Notes: generated by a model from the letters alone, not told the origin. 64,000 nt of DNA from Leptospirales bacterium (GCA_013297885.1 JAAFIR010000012.1:52619-116618); one strand, 5' to 3'. Shown: positions 31,701 to 40,769, numbered from the stretch's first letter. Program-made: numbers and translations.

Positions 31701-33257
31701 TGTTCAGCTGCAACTCAAGGCTGTGGAGCAGTAACAATTCCACTAAATACTTGGGTTCATGTTTGTGGAAAACTAAATACGAGTGTAGTAAGCGTCTATT
31801 TTAACGGATTTGAAGTTGTTGATAATGGTGTATCTGCTAAAAGTTCCTTTACAACTTCTCTAATCGGAGCAACAGGTTTGAATATAGGAAGAAGGTCAGC
31901 AGGAGGCTCAAACTTCAAAGGAAAAATTGCAGATGTTAGAATTTATGATAGAGCCTTAGATGACAGAGAAGTTTTAATTTTAGCAACAAATATACCTGAA
32001 GGTTTAGTTGCAGCTCATTCATTTACTGGTAACACTTTAATGGCAGCTGAAAATGATCATTGGTTTAATAGAATTGCACTTCTTAATAATGCTTCGCCAC
32101 CTTTAACATCAGATAGATTTGGTCAACCTAATTCAGCAGTAAGTTTTGATGGCATAAATCAATTTTTTCGAGCTACTAATAACATAGATAATATTCTTCC
32201 AGCTGGAGCAAGTCCCAGAACATTATGTAGTTGGATTCGACCAACTGCTGCACCTTTAGATAACTCTTATAGGATTAATTTCAACTATGGTACTGGCACT
32301 GGTGGAGAGTATTGCCAAGGTTTGTTTGATCTTGATCCTTCTGCAAGTGTAAAATCAGGTTTAACTAATTGCACTGCTAATGGTTTTATTGATTTGAATT
32401 CACCTTATGAAGTTAACGGAGTTTCAGCGATATTTAATTCAAATGGACAACCTTGGCATCATATTTGTCACACTTATGATGGTAATTTAATGTTAGCTTA
32501 TATTAATGGTTCATTTATCAATTCTCGTTCTGAAATTCTAAACACTGTTGTATCTGGAACAAATTATATAATTGGTGCAATTAATAGTTTCGGAAGTCTT
32601 AAATTTCAAGGGCAAGTGGACGATATTCGCATTTACAACCGAGTGCTATCGCTTGCAGAAATCAGAACACTTGCGAGTCCAACAAAAAGAATGTTTTTGA
32701 CAAATAGCACAACAGCTGGTTTAGGTGGAATTACTGGAATGGATAATATTTGTAATAATGATACATTTAGACCAGACACTGAAAAAACATACAAAGCATT
32801 AATTGTTGATGGAACAAATAGAAGAGCTTGTTCCACAGCAAATTGTACAGCTACATCTGAAAATATTGATTGGGTATTAAAACCAAATACAACATATTAC
32901 CAACCATATGCTACGAATTCATTATTAAATAATCCAAGGTCGTATCCAATTTTCTCAACAACAGGTATTGTAACACCTACATTACCTGGAACACTTCTTA
33001 ACACTATGAATACTGCAATAAGTACAGGAGGAACATACGTGAGAACTGGATTTTTAGGTCCTTCTGCAAATTGGACTACAAATGGAACAGCATCACAGGA
33101 TACTTGTTTCGGATGGTCATCAAATAATCCAGTAGACAATAGTAGAGTAGGTCTATGGGGTGGGAGTAGTACTAGTATTTCTGATATTCGAGGAATAATT
33201 GATGCTGGTCAACGTGGGTGTCATTTTGCTGAAAGACTCATCTGCGTTGAACAGTGA
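28788..33257 (+). CDS. Giant modular lipoprotein: DUF5018-like repeats, NHL propeller, two LamG-like domains, DUF1554-like C-terminus (copy 1)
   Basis: The 1489-residue protein has a lipoprotein signal peptide (LILSNC, Cys15). Four DUF5018-like repeats (about residues 47-425) and a further beta domain are followed by NHL-type repeats (about 525-860; pattern GSADNTNG-LFNNPIDIE, then D-x-x-x-H-T-I-R). Two LamG/jelly-roll modules follow (about 890-1085 and 1090-1300; each ends in DIRIYNR or DVRIYDR) and then a Cys-rich domain like leptospiral DUF1554 (KRMFLTNSTTAG ... RACSTANC ... LICVEQ). The ATG overlaps the previous stop (ATGA). Residues 17-465 are encoded by DNA identical to copy 2 downstream. 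An outer-surface, ligand- or matrix-binding role is inferred from the modules. Confidence 0.8.
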   Translation: MKKTICLFFLILSNCIGLDEKKLFDPSSGFGLVIQSNLCAYLKICPPRKPISETSRELTSFLFSVPPVFGLISDSKVSVVVPFFTNRTRLKAGFTHNGSRVDINGVTQETGITENNFTGIQKYRITARDGNSKIYDVEVKNASSNSKELMSFGFVNPEVTGFITGNINSSNAIKITVGVPFGTNVSNLVARFTITGNSINIAGASQTSGVTGNNFSSPVTYTVVAADGTTKTYEVTVVVGGTDSKDILSFGFLSLGVTGTITGTNINLTLPAGISAFNQIPFFTTNGKTVKVSGNVQISNSTAIDFSSAVIYTVEANDGSTKNYTVNVSLSTGSDKEMISFSIPSAGASSTISTSASSGTINLRVSPDSDLTNTVASFQITGVNVYINEREQLSGQTFNNFSNPPTYTIIAQDGSRKNFIVVISETLTITISGLTANGLSLFNGVTTTSIQAGQTSVSMGLDSSNGNRVSITAQPTGQVCAFSGNSAGILSEANPSSLVINCINGFLYAGKILPYDPATRQPMDTTVNNLFPIAGVGSAGSADNTNGLSALFNNPIDIELLGNFAYVTDLGSHTIRRIELTSPFSVTTIAGQAGSSGTADGIGLAARFNNPHGITTDGANLFITDFSNHSIRKLDLSNNEVTTIAGTNGVSGFADGIGAAARFTQPSYSTYHDGNLYITDTNQTVAGAGKIRKLSLATRTVTTLATGLSDPRGITNDGTNIYFADTLNHVIKSISIATGVITSIAGSGTPASYDAIRTTAHLQQPYGLDIEGNNLYFLEVITRKFRKINLTTNRVETFFVGLQGNTGGDTFAGTMCNNTVDVSDCPTNFTVRGNSIFLADRFSHRIFELKPANNYRYYPLAGNANEATNTGFNGTLQGIPAPTPARNHNGVAGGALRFDGTTNFVQASDSGLPTANFPRTMCAWIHSEDLPASNQYSVIASYGSAGNNSLLSLFNDGGTQNLSFGSLIGGSCSAATQGCGAVTIPLNTWVHVCGKLNTSVVSVYFNGFEVVDNGVSAKSSFTTSLIGATGLNIGRRSAGGSNFKGKIADVRIYDRALDDREVLILATNIPEGLVAAHSFTGNTLMAAENDHWFNRIALLNNASPPLTSDRFGQPNSAVSFDGINQFFRATNNIDNILPAGASPRTLCSWIRPTAAPLDNSYRINFNYGTGTGGEYCQGLFDLDPSASVKSGLTNCTANGFIDLNSPYEVNGVSAIFNSNGQPWHHICHTYDGNLMLAYINGSFINSRSEILNTVVSGTNYIIGAINSFGSLKFQGQVDDIRIYNRVLSLAEIRTLASPTKRMFLTNSTTAGLGGITGMDNICNNDTFRPDTEKTYKALIVDGTNRRACSTANCTATSENIDWVLKPNTTYYQPYATNSLLNNPRSYPIFSTTGIVTPTLPGTLLNTMNTAISTGGTYVRTGFLGPSANWTTNGTASQDTCFGWSSNNPVDNSRVGLWGGSSTSISDIRGIIDAGQRGCHFAERLICVEQ
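28836..30181 (+). repeat. 1346-bp perfect direct repeat, copy 1 (identical to 33672-35017)
   Basis: Read base by base, this block matches 33672-35017 at a constant offset of 4836 with no mismatch or indel. Identity stops abruptly on both sides: the signal-peptide codons differ upstream and the NHL/LamG coding region is clearly diverged downstream. Confidence 0.95.
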
Positions 33258-33623
33258 TTTGCCTCTTATTTCCATAAAGGGGCTGTAAAGTTGGGTGAGA
33301 TTATTTAAGTTTTATTTGTTCATTCGCCCATGCAAAAATAAATTCTGCTGTCTATTGTTTCTCTCTGCTTCTATGAAGTACGTCATGTAATAAATGAACA
33401 GAGTTCATTAGATTTTTTTTCAACAGAGAATTCGATAGAGATAAAAAAAGTGTATATGATTTCGAAGTTCACTTTGCAGACAACTTTTATTGGATATTTA
33501 TATTTATTTTTTAAAACTGTAATCGTATAATGATAAATCAAAAAGAAGATTTTTAACTTGACTAATTTATTTATTTTATTCCATAATAGTAAAAATAATA
33601 AATTATGTTTTTTTAAAAAATTT
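33258..33623. other. Gap between the two giant lipoprotein genes
   Basis: The 366 bases are AT-rich and hold no clear gene or hairpin terminator. A TTG-started extension of the next ORF (from 33558) runs into this gap, but its residues do not look like a protein N-terminus. A single TTCGCCC at 33323 recalls the left box of the dispersed repeat but the remaining boxes are absent. Confidence 0.5.
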
Positions 33624-36600
33624 ATGACAAAGTATCTTTTAACATTCATCTTGTTTATTTTAAACTGCATTGGACTAGATGAAAAAAAATTATTTGATCC
33701 ATCTTCAGGTTTTGGTTTAGTCATTCAAAGTAATCTTTGTGCTTATCTAAAAATCTGTCCGCCGAGAAAACCTATAAGTGAAACTTCTCGTGAACTAACT
33801 AGTTTTTTATTTTCAGTTCCACCGGTTTTTGGTCTTATTTCCGATTCCAAAGTTTCAGTAGTAGTTCCTTTTTTTACAAACCGCACCAGACTCAAAGCTG
33901 GATTTACTCATAATGGATCTCGTGTGGATATAAATGGAGTTACTCAAGAAACAGGTATTACAGAAAATAATTTTACAGGAATTCAAAAATACAGAATTAC
34001 AGCAAGAGATGGTAATTCTAAAATTTATGATGTGGAAGTAAAAAATGCTTCATCCAACTCAAAAGAATTAATGAGCTTTGGATTTGTAAATCCAGAAGTC
34101 ACAGGATTCATAACTGGAAATATCAATTCATCAAATGCAATTAAAATTACAGTGGGTGTTCCTTTTGGAACAAATGTTTCCAATTTAGTAGCCAGATTTA
34201 CAATCACAGGTAATTCAATAAACATTGCTGGAGCTTCTCAAACTTCTGGAGTAACAGGAAATAATTTTTCTTCACCTGTGACTTACACAGTTGTTGCAGC
34301 AGATGGAACAACTAAAACATATGAAGTCACTGTTGTTGTTGGTGGAACAGATTCAAAAGATATTTTATCATTTGGATTTTTGTCTCTTGGAGTAACAGGA
34401 ACAATAACTGGAACAAATATAAATTTAACATTACCTGCTGGAATTTCTGCATTTAACCAAATTCCTTTTTTTACAACAAATGGTAAAACAGTAAAAGTAT
34501 CAGGAAATGTTCAAATTTCAAATTCAACAGCAATTGATTTTTCTTCTGCTGTGATATATACAGTAGAAGCAAATGATGGTAGCACTAAAAATTATACTGT
34601 AAATGTTTCTTTATCCACTGGCTCTGATAAAGAAATGATTAGCTTTAGCATTCCATCAGCTGGAGCAAGTTCCACCATCTCCACTTCAGCTAGTTCTGGA
34701 ACAATTAATTTAAGAGTTTCTCCTGACTCAGATTTAACAAATACAGTAGCATCATTTCAAATCACAGGTGTAAATGTTTACATAAATGAAAGAGAACAAT
34801 TGTCGGGTCAAACATTTAATAATTTTTCAAACCCACCTACTTACACAATAATTGCACAAGATGGAAGTAGAAAAAATTTTATAGTAGTGATTTCAGAAAC
34901 CTTAACCATCACAATTTCAGGACTAACAGCAAATGGTTTAAGTTTGTTTAATGGAGTTACAACAACAAGTATTCAAGCAGGACAAACTTCTGTTTCAATG
35001 GGACTTGATTCTTCAAACGGAAACCGCGTAAGTATTACAGCTCAACCCACAGGACAAGTTTGTGCGTTTTCGGGAAATAGTTCTGGAAATTTATCTGTAG
35101 ATAATCCATCCACATTGAATATCTCTTGTATAAATGGATTTTTATATGCAGGAAAAATTTTGCCGTATGATCCAACGGGACGACAGCCAATGGACACAAT
35201 GGTGAATTTTTTATTTCCTGTTGCTGGAAATGCTAGTGGAGTTTCTGGTAGTGGAGATGGAACTGGAACAGGTGCAAGTTTTTTTGATCCAATTGATATT
35301 GAAGTTTTAGGAAATTTTGCATATGTTGCTGATTTGAATAATCACACTATCAGAAGAATAGATTTAACTACAAATGCTGTAACTACGATAGCTGGACTAG
35401 CTGGAGCTTCAGGAACAGCAGATGGAATTGGAACTGCAGCTAGATTTAATAAACCACACGGAATTTCAACTGATGGGGCTAATTTGTACATCACAGATTT
35501 TACAAATCATGCAATCCGAAAATTAGATTTAAGTAACAACGAAGTGACTACAATAGCTGGAACAATTGGGGTTTCAGGTTTTGCTGATGGTGTTGGAACT
35601 GCTGCCAGATTTACTGAACCATCTTATTCAACCTATCATGATGGGAATTTATATATCTCGGATACGAATCAAGGAGTAGCAGGTGCGGGAAAAATCAGAA
35701 AGTTATCTTTGGCTACAAGAACAGTAACAACCATTGCTACAGGTTTATTTCAGCCAAGAGGAATCACAATTGATGGAACGAATCTTTATGTAGCAGAAGA
35801 ATCAAATCATTTGATTAGAAAAATTGTAATCGCAACAGGAGTGATGACTGTGATTGCTGGGTCAGGAACAAATGCAAGTTATGATGCAATTGGAACTACA
35901 GCTCATTTGAATACTCCTTATGGAATTGACATAGAAGGAAATTTTTTATATTTTAGTGAAGCTTCAAACAACAGATTAAGAAAAATTAATTTAACTACAA
36001 ACAGAGTGGAAACTTTTTATAGAGCTGCAAATGGGTTTGATGGTGGTGATACATTTACTGGAACAATGAATACACCAACTAGTTTATTTATTCTGAGAAA
36101 TTCGATTTATTTAACAGCAAGATTTAGCCACAGAATTTTTGAATTAAAACCTGCTATCGTTCACCGATACTATCCTCTTGCAGGAAACGCTAATGAAGCT
36201 ACTAACTCTGGTATCAATGGAACCCTACAAGGTAGTCCGACACCTACATCTGCTAGAAATCATAACGGAGTTGCAGGGGGAGCACTCAGATTTAATGGAA
36301 CAACTAATTTTATTCAAGCATCTGACGCTGGACTTCCAAGCGGAAATTCAGATAGAACCATGTGTGCTTGGATCAACGCAGAAGAATTACCTCAAACTAT
36401 GGGTAGTAGAGCAAGAATTATATCCTATGGAGGTCCGGCAAATAATACTGGCAGCGGGATACTACTCGTTCGCACAGGAAGCGTCTACGAAATTCAAATT
36501 AATTCGATTAACAATCCATTTGCTGTTGCTTTTACTACTCCTTTGAATACTTGGGTACATATTTGTGGAACTTTAACGAGTGGAATTGGAAGATTGTTTT

Positions 36601-37970
36601 TTAATGGGACTCTCATCGGAACAAGTGGAGCCTTAGGATTTACTACCGTTTTGAATGGTAGTCTTACGATAGGACAAGGCTATTCTGATTATTTCAAAGG
36701 AAAAATTGCAGATGTTCGAATTTACAGTAGAGCTTTAGATAATGCAGAAGTTGTAATTCTTGCAACAAATATCCCAGAAGGTTTAGTAGCAGCACATTCA
36801 TTTACTACGGGTACGCCAGCTGCACTAAGTGATTATTGGTTTAATAGAATTACTATGACGGGAACCTCAACTCAATCTAATGATAGATTCGGTCAAACTA
36901 ACTCTGCAAGAAATTTTAATGGAACTACTCAAAGTTTAAGTAATACTGCAACAACAAATTTCTTACCAAGTGGAAGTTCACCTAGAACACTTTGTGGCTG
37001 GATACGTCCTATTGGTGTTACTGCAGGTTATAATTTATTTCTTTCTTATGGGACTAATTCAACTTCAAATGGAAATACAATCGGTGTTAGTACTATTGGA
37101 CAACAAGCAGTATATTCTGGTATTAATGATGATCTTATAACCAATTATATGGTAAACTCAAATTCAGCATTTAGCTTAAATACTTGGTTTCATATTTGTG
37201 GGACTTATGATGGAACAACAGCAGCCAATTATGTAAATGGTAGCTTAATTAGTACGCCAACTCCTAAATCTTGGAACACTTCAACATCTGAATTATGGAT
37301 AGGTGCTAATTTTTTTGGTGCACAACGTTTTAATGGAGACATAGATGAGATTCGCATTTACAATCGTGTGCTATCGCTTGCTGAAATTAGAACACTAGCT
37401 AGTCCCACAAAAAGAATGTTTTTGACATCGACATTAACAAATGGAAATATGGGTGACACATCGGGAGCCGATAGTATTTGCAATACTGATTCTTCACGTC
37501 CCGACACAGAAAAAGTCTACAAAGCATTTATTGTAGAAGGGACAAATAGAAGAGCATGCACAACTGCGAATTGTAGTGGGGGTGCAGCTGAAAACGTTGA
37601 TTGGGTGATGAGACCAAACACAACATACTACCAACCTTATAATTCCAGTTCTGTTTTAACAAATCCAAATTCATATCCGATTTTAACTACAAATGGTGCA
37701 GGGATTTTACCTACCGCAGCAACTCTATTATTAAATCCATTAAATACTTATATTGGAGCTAGTGGAACAAATACTTATAATGGTTTTAGAAGTGCCGATG
37801 ATTGGATGACAGGGTTTAATTGTACAGGTTGGACTTCCACAGCTCTCTTCGGAGAATCTGGTTTTTGGGGTGGCTCGTCTAGCTCAATTGGAGATGTAAA
37901 CGGTTTACTGAACAACGGAGCCATTAGTTGTAACGCTCCTTCAAGACCAATCATCTGCGTTGAACAGTGA
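33624..37970 (+). CDS. Giant modular lipoprotein: DUF5018-like repeats, NHL propeller, two LamG-like domains, DUF1554-like C-terminus (copy 2)
   Basis: The ATG at 33624 yields a lipoprotein signal peptide (MTKYLLTFILFILNC) that places the lipid Cys and the start of the shared sequence exactly as in copy 1, so it is preferred to an upstream TTG at 33558. The 1448-residue protein has the same module order as copy 1. Residues 17-465 are encoded by identical DNA; the NHL, LamG and DUF1554-like parts align but differ by many substitutions and indels. The last codons (ATCTGCGTTGAACAG then TGA) are again identical. It was probably produced by tandem duplication, with later gene conversion of the N-terminal half. 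Confidence 0.8.
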   Translation: MTKYLLTFILFILNCIGLDEKKLFDPSSGFGLVIQSNLCAYLKICPPRKPISETSRELTSFLFSVPPVFGLISDSKVSVVVPFFTNRTRLKAGFTHNGSRVDINGVTQETGITENNFTGIQKYRITARDGNSKIYDVEVKNASSNSKELMSFGFVNPEVTGFITGNINSSNAIKITVGVPFGTNVSNLVARFTITGNSINIAGASQTSGVTGNNFSSPVTYTVVAADGTTKTYEVTVVVGGTDSKDILSFGFLSLGVTGTITGTNINLTLPAGISAFNQIPFFTTNGKTVKVSGNVQISNSTAIDFSSAVIYTVEANDGSTKNYTVNVSLSTGSDKEMISFSIPSAGASSTISTSASSGTINLRVSPDSDLTNTVASFQITGVNVYINEREQLSGQTFNNFSNPPTYTIIAQDGSRKNFIVVISETLTITISGLTANGLSLFNGVTTTSIQAGQTSVSMGLDSSNGNRVSITAQPTGQVCAFSGNSSGNLSVDNPSTLNISCINGFLYAGKILPYDPTGRQPMDTMVNFLFPVAGNASGVSGSGDGTGTGASFFDPIDIEVLGNFAYVADLNNHTIRRIDLTTNAVTTIAGLAGASGTADGIGTAARFNKPHGISTDGANLYITDFTNHAIRKLDLSNNEVTTIAGTIGVSGFADGVGTAARFTEPSYSTYHDGNLYISDTNQGVAGAGKIRKLSLATRTVTTIATGLFQPRGITIDGTNLYVAEESNHLIRKIVIATGVMTVIAGSGTNASYDAIGTTAHLNTPYGIDIEGNFLYFSEASNNRLRKINLTTNRVETFYRAANGFDGGDTFTGTMNTPTSLFILRNSIYLTARFSHRIFELKPAIVHRYYPLAGNANEATNSGINGTLQGSPTPTSARNHNGVAGGALRFNGTTNFIQASDAGLPSGNSDRTMCAWINAEELPQTMGSRARIISYGGPANNTGSGILLVRTGSVYEIQINSINNPFAVAFTTPLNTWVHICGTLTSGIGRLFFNGTLIGTSGALGFTTVLNGSLTIGQGYSDYFKGKIADVRIYSRALDNAEVVILATNIPEGLVAAHSFTTGTPAALSDYWFNRITMTGTSTQSNDRFGQTNSARNFNGTTQSLSNTATTNFLPSGSSPRTLCGWIRPIGVTAGYNLFLSYGTNSTSNGNTIGVSTIGQQAVYSGINDDLITNYMVNSNSAFSLNTWFHICGTYDGTTAANYVNGSLISTPTPKSWNTSTSELWIGANFFGAQRFNGDIDEIRIYNRVLSLAEIRTLASPTKRMFLTSTLTNGNMGDTSGADSICNTDSSRPDTEKVYKAFIVEGTNRRACTTANCSGGAAENVDWVMRPNTTYYQPYNSSSVLTNPNSYPILTTNGAGILPTAATLLLNPLNTYIGASGTNTYNGFRSADDWMTGFNCTGWTSTALFGESGFWGGSSSSIGDVNGLLNNGAISCNAPSRPIICVEQ
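33672..35017 (+). repeat. 1346-bp perfect direct repeat, copy 2 (identical to 28836-30181)
   Basis: Partner of the block at 28836-30181. The first mismatch at the right edge is C at 35018 against T at 30182; the left edge ends at the GGACTAG that follows the lipobox codons. Confidence 0.95.
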
Positions 37971-38103
37971 TTTTCCCAATCTTAATTTGAGTTGATGTAA
38001 GTTACAGTAAAGTTCCCTTGTCCAATTCGCTATTTTCGAATTCATTCAGCCAAGTCGCAATGAAAGAGTATTTGATAAAGACTCACTAAGTTTTACAACT
38101 TAG

Positions 38104-38151
38104 ATCGCAGAGTTATTACTCATCGACTAATAGTAATTATTCTCTTTGCGA
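38104..38151. other. Imperfect hairpin in the gap before the 52-residue gene
   Basis: ATCGCA...TTATTACT pairs with AGTAATTAT...TGCGAT around a loop of about nine bases. No T-run follows, so it is not an ordinary terminator. It may be an RNA structure or a protein-binding palindrome. The rest of 37971-38227 shows nothing recognisable. Confidence 0.4.
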
Positions 38152-38227
38152 TCGTAAGGAGAATTTAACAATTAATTAGCCAAGAGAAAAAATTTGCTTA
38201 TTTAATAACACTCTTTGTTTTACTTGC

Positions 38228-38255
38228 TTGACCTCTTAGGTTTTTGAAAAATTAT
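38228..38255 (+). promoter_or_regulatory. Candidate promoter for the 52-residue gene
   Basis: TTGACC and AATTAT are 16 bases apart. The leader to the ATG at 38273 would be very short (about ten bases), which leaves just enough room for the AGAGG ribosome binding site, so the call is tentative. Confidence 0.3.
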
Positions 38256-38272
38256 CGAAACAGAGGTCTTAT

Positions 38273-38431
38273 ATGTCTGAAGAAAACAAAGAAAAGAAGA
38301 ACAAAAAAATTTCTCAAATGAGTGTTTCTGAAATAGAAACAGCAGTTAGAAAATCTTCTGAAAACAAATTATCTGATAACTGCAAATATGTTCAACATTT
38401 GCTACAAAGAAAAGCAGAACTAAAAAAATAA
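38273..38431 (+). CDS. Small charged protein of 52 residues, function unknown
   Basis: The ORF reads MSEENKEKKNKKISQMSVSE and ends CKYVQHLLQRKAELKK. CAGAGG lies six bases before the ATG, a good ribosome binding site, and the protein has a clear amphipathic helical C-terminal part after a Lys-rich head. The ordered composition and the spacing argue for a real gene rather than chance. It stands alone between the giant lipoprotein and the ABC-F gene. No family is recognised. Confidence 0.65.
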   Translation: MSEENKEKKNKKISQMSVSEIETAVRKSSENKLSDNCKYVQHLLQRKAELKK

Positions 38432-38525
38432 ATTTTTATTTGCGAGTCGCTTCTAGAAAGTTTTCATTTTATTTTATTCAAATAAACTTTAAAATTATTC
38501 AGCGACTTTTTTTTCTCAAAACTCC

Positions 38526-40430
38526 ATGATTCAATTTATAAATATAAGACACCAATTTGGTTCGAATGTATTATATGAAAATTTTTCATGGCATATTAAA
38601 CCAAATCAAAAAATTGCATTCATTGGCCCAAATGGAGCTGGTAAAACTACTTTATTTCAAATGGCAATTGGAGAATTAAAACCTGATTCTGGTGATATCA
38701 TTAAATCCAAAGAAACAATTATTTCACTGTTTCAACAAATTCCAAATTTTGATGAAGAACAAACAGTAATTGATACTGCCCTTGTTTCAAATAAACTTTA
38801 TTCAGAATATATTTCAAAAAAAAATTCTATTGATGCAAAATTTGAAACTATTGACCCAGAATCAAAAGAGTTTGAAAAATTATTAGAAGAGCAATCTACT
38901 GTAGAAGATTTTGCTCATGCACACGATTTACATAATTTAGAAATCAAAGCAAAAAAAACTTTGTCTGGTCTTGGATTTACTGAAGATGCATTTCAAAAAA
39001 AAGTAAAACAATTTTCTCCAGGTTTTCATCATAGAATTGCCTTAGCAGTATCATTACTCAATCCACATAATTTATTATTACTAGATGAGCCAACAAATCA
39101 TTTGGATGATGCTTCTAAAGAATGGTTAAAAGAATATTTATTGTCGGTAAAGCATTCATTCGTATTAGTAACTCATGATCCAGAATTTTTAAATACAGTA
39201 ACTGATACAATTGCAGAAATTTCTTTAAATGGTGTAATTGAATTTAAAGGAACTTTGGAAGATTTTCTTGCAGAAAAAAATGAGCTTCACGAAAAATTAC
39301 AAAACCAATTTAAAAAAGAAGAAGCTTACTTAAAAAAAAGAACAGAATGGATTGAAAGATTTAGAGCTCAAGCTACCAAAGCAAGACAAGTTCAATCTGC
39401 TATAAAAAAATTAGACAAAAGAGATAGAGTAGAAAACCCAGAAGATATTTTTTGGAACAAAGAAGCAGATTATAAATTTAATTTTGTTCCAGATGGAAAA
39501 ATTACTTTACGTTTAGAAAACGCGACATTTCAGTATGATAAAACTGGAAAAACAATTTTTAAAAATGCTAACTTAGAAATTTCTAGTGGAGAAAAAATAG
39601 CCCTAGTTGGACCAAATGGGGCTGGTAAATCAACAATACTAAGATGTATATTAGGAAAACACGATCTCACAACCGGATCCATTTATTATGGACCCAAAAC
39701 AAAAATTTCTTATTTTTCTCAAACCCATGGAGAAGAGCTAGATGGAAATTTAAATATGATGGAATCAATTTTAAAAGTTTATCCTGATATGTCTGATGTT
39801 GCAGTTAGAACGATACTTGGACATTTCTCATTTAGTGGTGATAAAGTTTTTAAAAAAGTTTCATCAATGTCTGGTGGTGAACAAAGTAGGTTGAGACTTG
39901 CACTTATGGTTCTTACTCCAAGTAATTCCTTGTTTTTAGATGAACCAACCAATCATCTTGATATGGTAACAAGAACAGGTCTAAAAAAATCACTCAGTGA
40001 ATTCCCTGGATCTGTTTTTATCATTAGTCATGATCCAGATTTTTTAAAAGGATTATGTAATAGAACATTTGAATTAATTGGTGGCGAATTAAAAAACTTA
40101 AATTGTGATTTTAATGATTATCTAACTTATCATAAAGAAGGAGTTTACCAAGAACCAAAAAAATCAAATGAAAAAGAAAAAGATACTTTTTCTAAAAGAA
40201 ATCAAGATAAAAATAAAATCAAAAAGCAACAAAAAGAAGTCCAAGATATTGAGGCTAGTTTACAGCGATTAGAAATGAATAAAAAAAATTCAGAAGAAAT
40301 TTTAGCAGACCCAGCATTTTATAAAAATAGATCTTATCAATTAGAATTAGATACTTACAATGAAACAAAAAAAGAAATTGCAAAATTAACTGACCGTTGG
40401 GAAACTTTAATAGAGGAGCTCGAAGCATGA
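38526..40430 (+). CDS. ABC-F family ATPase (ribosome-associated type)
   Basis: The 634-residue soluble protein has two ABC domains. Walker A motifs are GPNGAGKTT (residues 34-42) and GPNGAGKST in the second half; Walker B regions are LLLLDEPTNHLDD and SLFLDEPTNHLD; the second signature is MSGGEQSRLRLAL, while the first is degenerate (FSPGFHHRIALA). A charged linker (about 250-310) corresponds to the P-site tRNA-interaction motif. The C-terminus is a coiled coil (about 560-634), as in Uup/YheS-like members. It probably acts on ribosomes in translation control or rescue. It is the first gene of a run continuing to 46052. Confidence 0.92.
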   Translation: MIQFINIRHQFGSNVLYENFSWHIKPNQKIAFIGPNGAGKTTLFQMAIGELKPDSGDIIKSKETIISLFQQIPNFDEEQTVIDTALVSNKLYSEYISKKNSIDAKFETIDPESKEFEKLLEEQSTVEDFAHAHDLHNLEIKAKKTLSGLGFTEDAFQKKVKQFSPGFHHRIALAVSLLNPHNLLLLDEPTNHLDDASKEWLKEYLLSVKHSFVLVTHDPEFLNTVTDTIAEISLNGVIEFKGTLEDFLAEKNELHEKLQNQFKKEEAYLKKRTEWIERFRAQATKARQVQSAIKKLDKRDRVENPEDIFWNKEADYKFNFVPDGKITLRLENATFQYDKTGKTIFKNANLEISSGEKIALVGPNGAGKSTILRCILGKHDLTTGSIYYGPKTKISYFSQTHGEELDGNLNMMESILKVYPDMSDVAVRTILGHFSFSGDKVFKKVSSMSGGEQSRLRLALMVLTPSNSLFLDEPTNHLDMVTRTGLKKSLSEFPGSVFIISHDPDFLKGLCNRTFELIGGELKNLNCDFNDYLTYHKEGVYQEPKKSNEKEKDTFSKRNQDKNKIKKQQKEVQDIEASLQRLEMNKKNSEEILADPAFYKNRSYQLELDTYNETKKEIAKLTDRWETLIEELEA

Positions 40431-40768
40431 ATATTAGTCCAACCGAATTAAAAAGAAAATTAGATGAAAGAAAAGTAGGCAAAGAAAATTTTCTATTATT
40501 AGATGTTAGAAATCCAAATGAACAAGAAGTCGCAATAATAGAAGGAACTGATTTATTAATCCCGGTTGCTGATCTCGAATTAGAACTTTCAAAATTAGAT
40601 AAAAATAAATCTGAGAATATTCAAATTGTTGTTTATTGTAGATCTGGTGGAAGATCAACTACTGCACTTGGTAAATTAAAAAGAAATGGTTTCCAAGATG
40701 TTTTAAATTTAGAGGGTGGAATTCTTTCTTATTCAGACCAAGTAGATAACACTATTCCAAAATATTAA
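40427..40768 (+). CDS. Rhodanese-like sulfurtransferase
   Basis: The ATG at 40427 overlaps the upstream stop (ATGA) and has AGGAG eight bases before it, so it is preferred to an earlier start at 40397. The 113-residue single-domain protein contains LLDVRNPNEQEVA and the active-site loop VYCRSGGRSTTA with Cys71. Length is typical for a single rhodanese domain. It may carry persulfide sulfur; the acceptor is unknown. Confidence 0.9.
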   Translation: MNISPTELKRKLDERKVGKENFLLLDVRNPNEQEVAIIEGTDLLIPVADLELELSKLDKNKSENIQIVVYCRSGGRSTTALGKLKRNGFQDVLNLEGGILSYSDQVDNTIPKY

Positions 40769-40769
40769 C

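Noticed and set aside
33290..33335. TTCGCCC in the gap between giant lipoproteins as a ninth repeat copy
   Set aside because: Neither the other boxes nor the hairpin arms can be found next to it.
33383..33724. 113-codon minus-strand ORF before the second giant lipoprotein
   Set aside because: It overlaps the start of the real gene and has a composition typical of translated AT-rich spacer.
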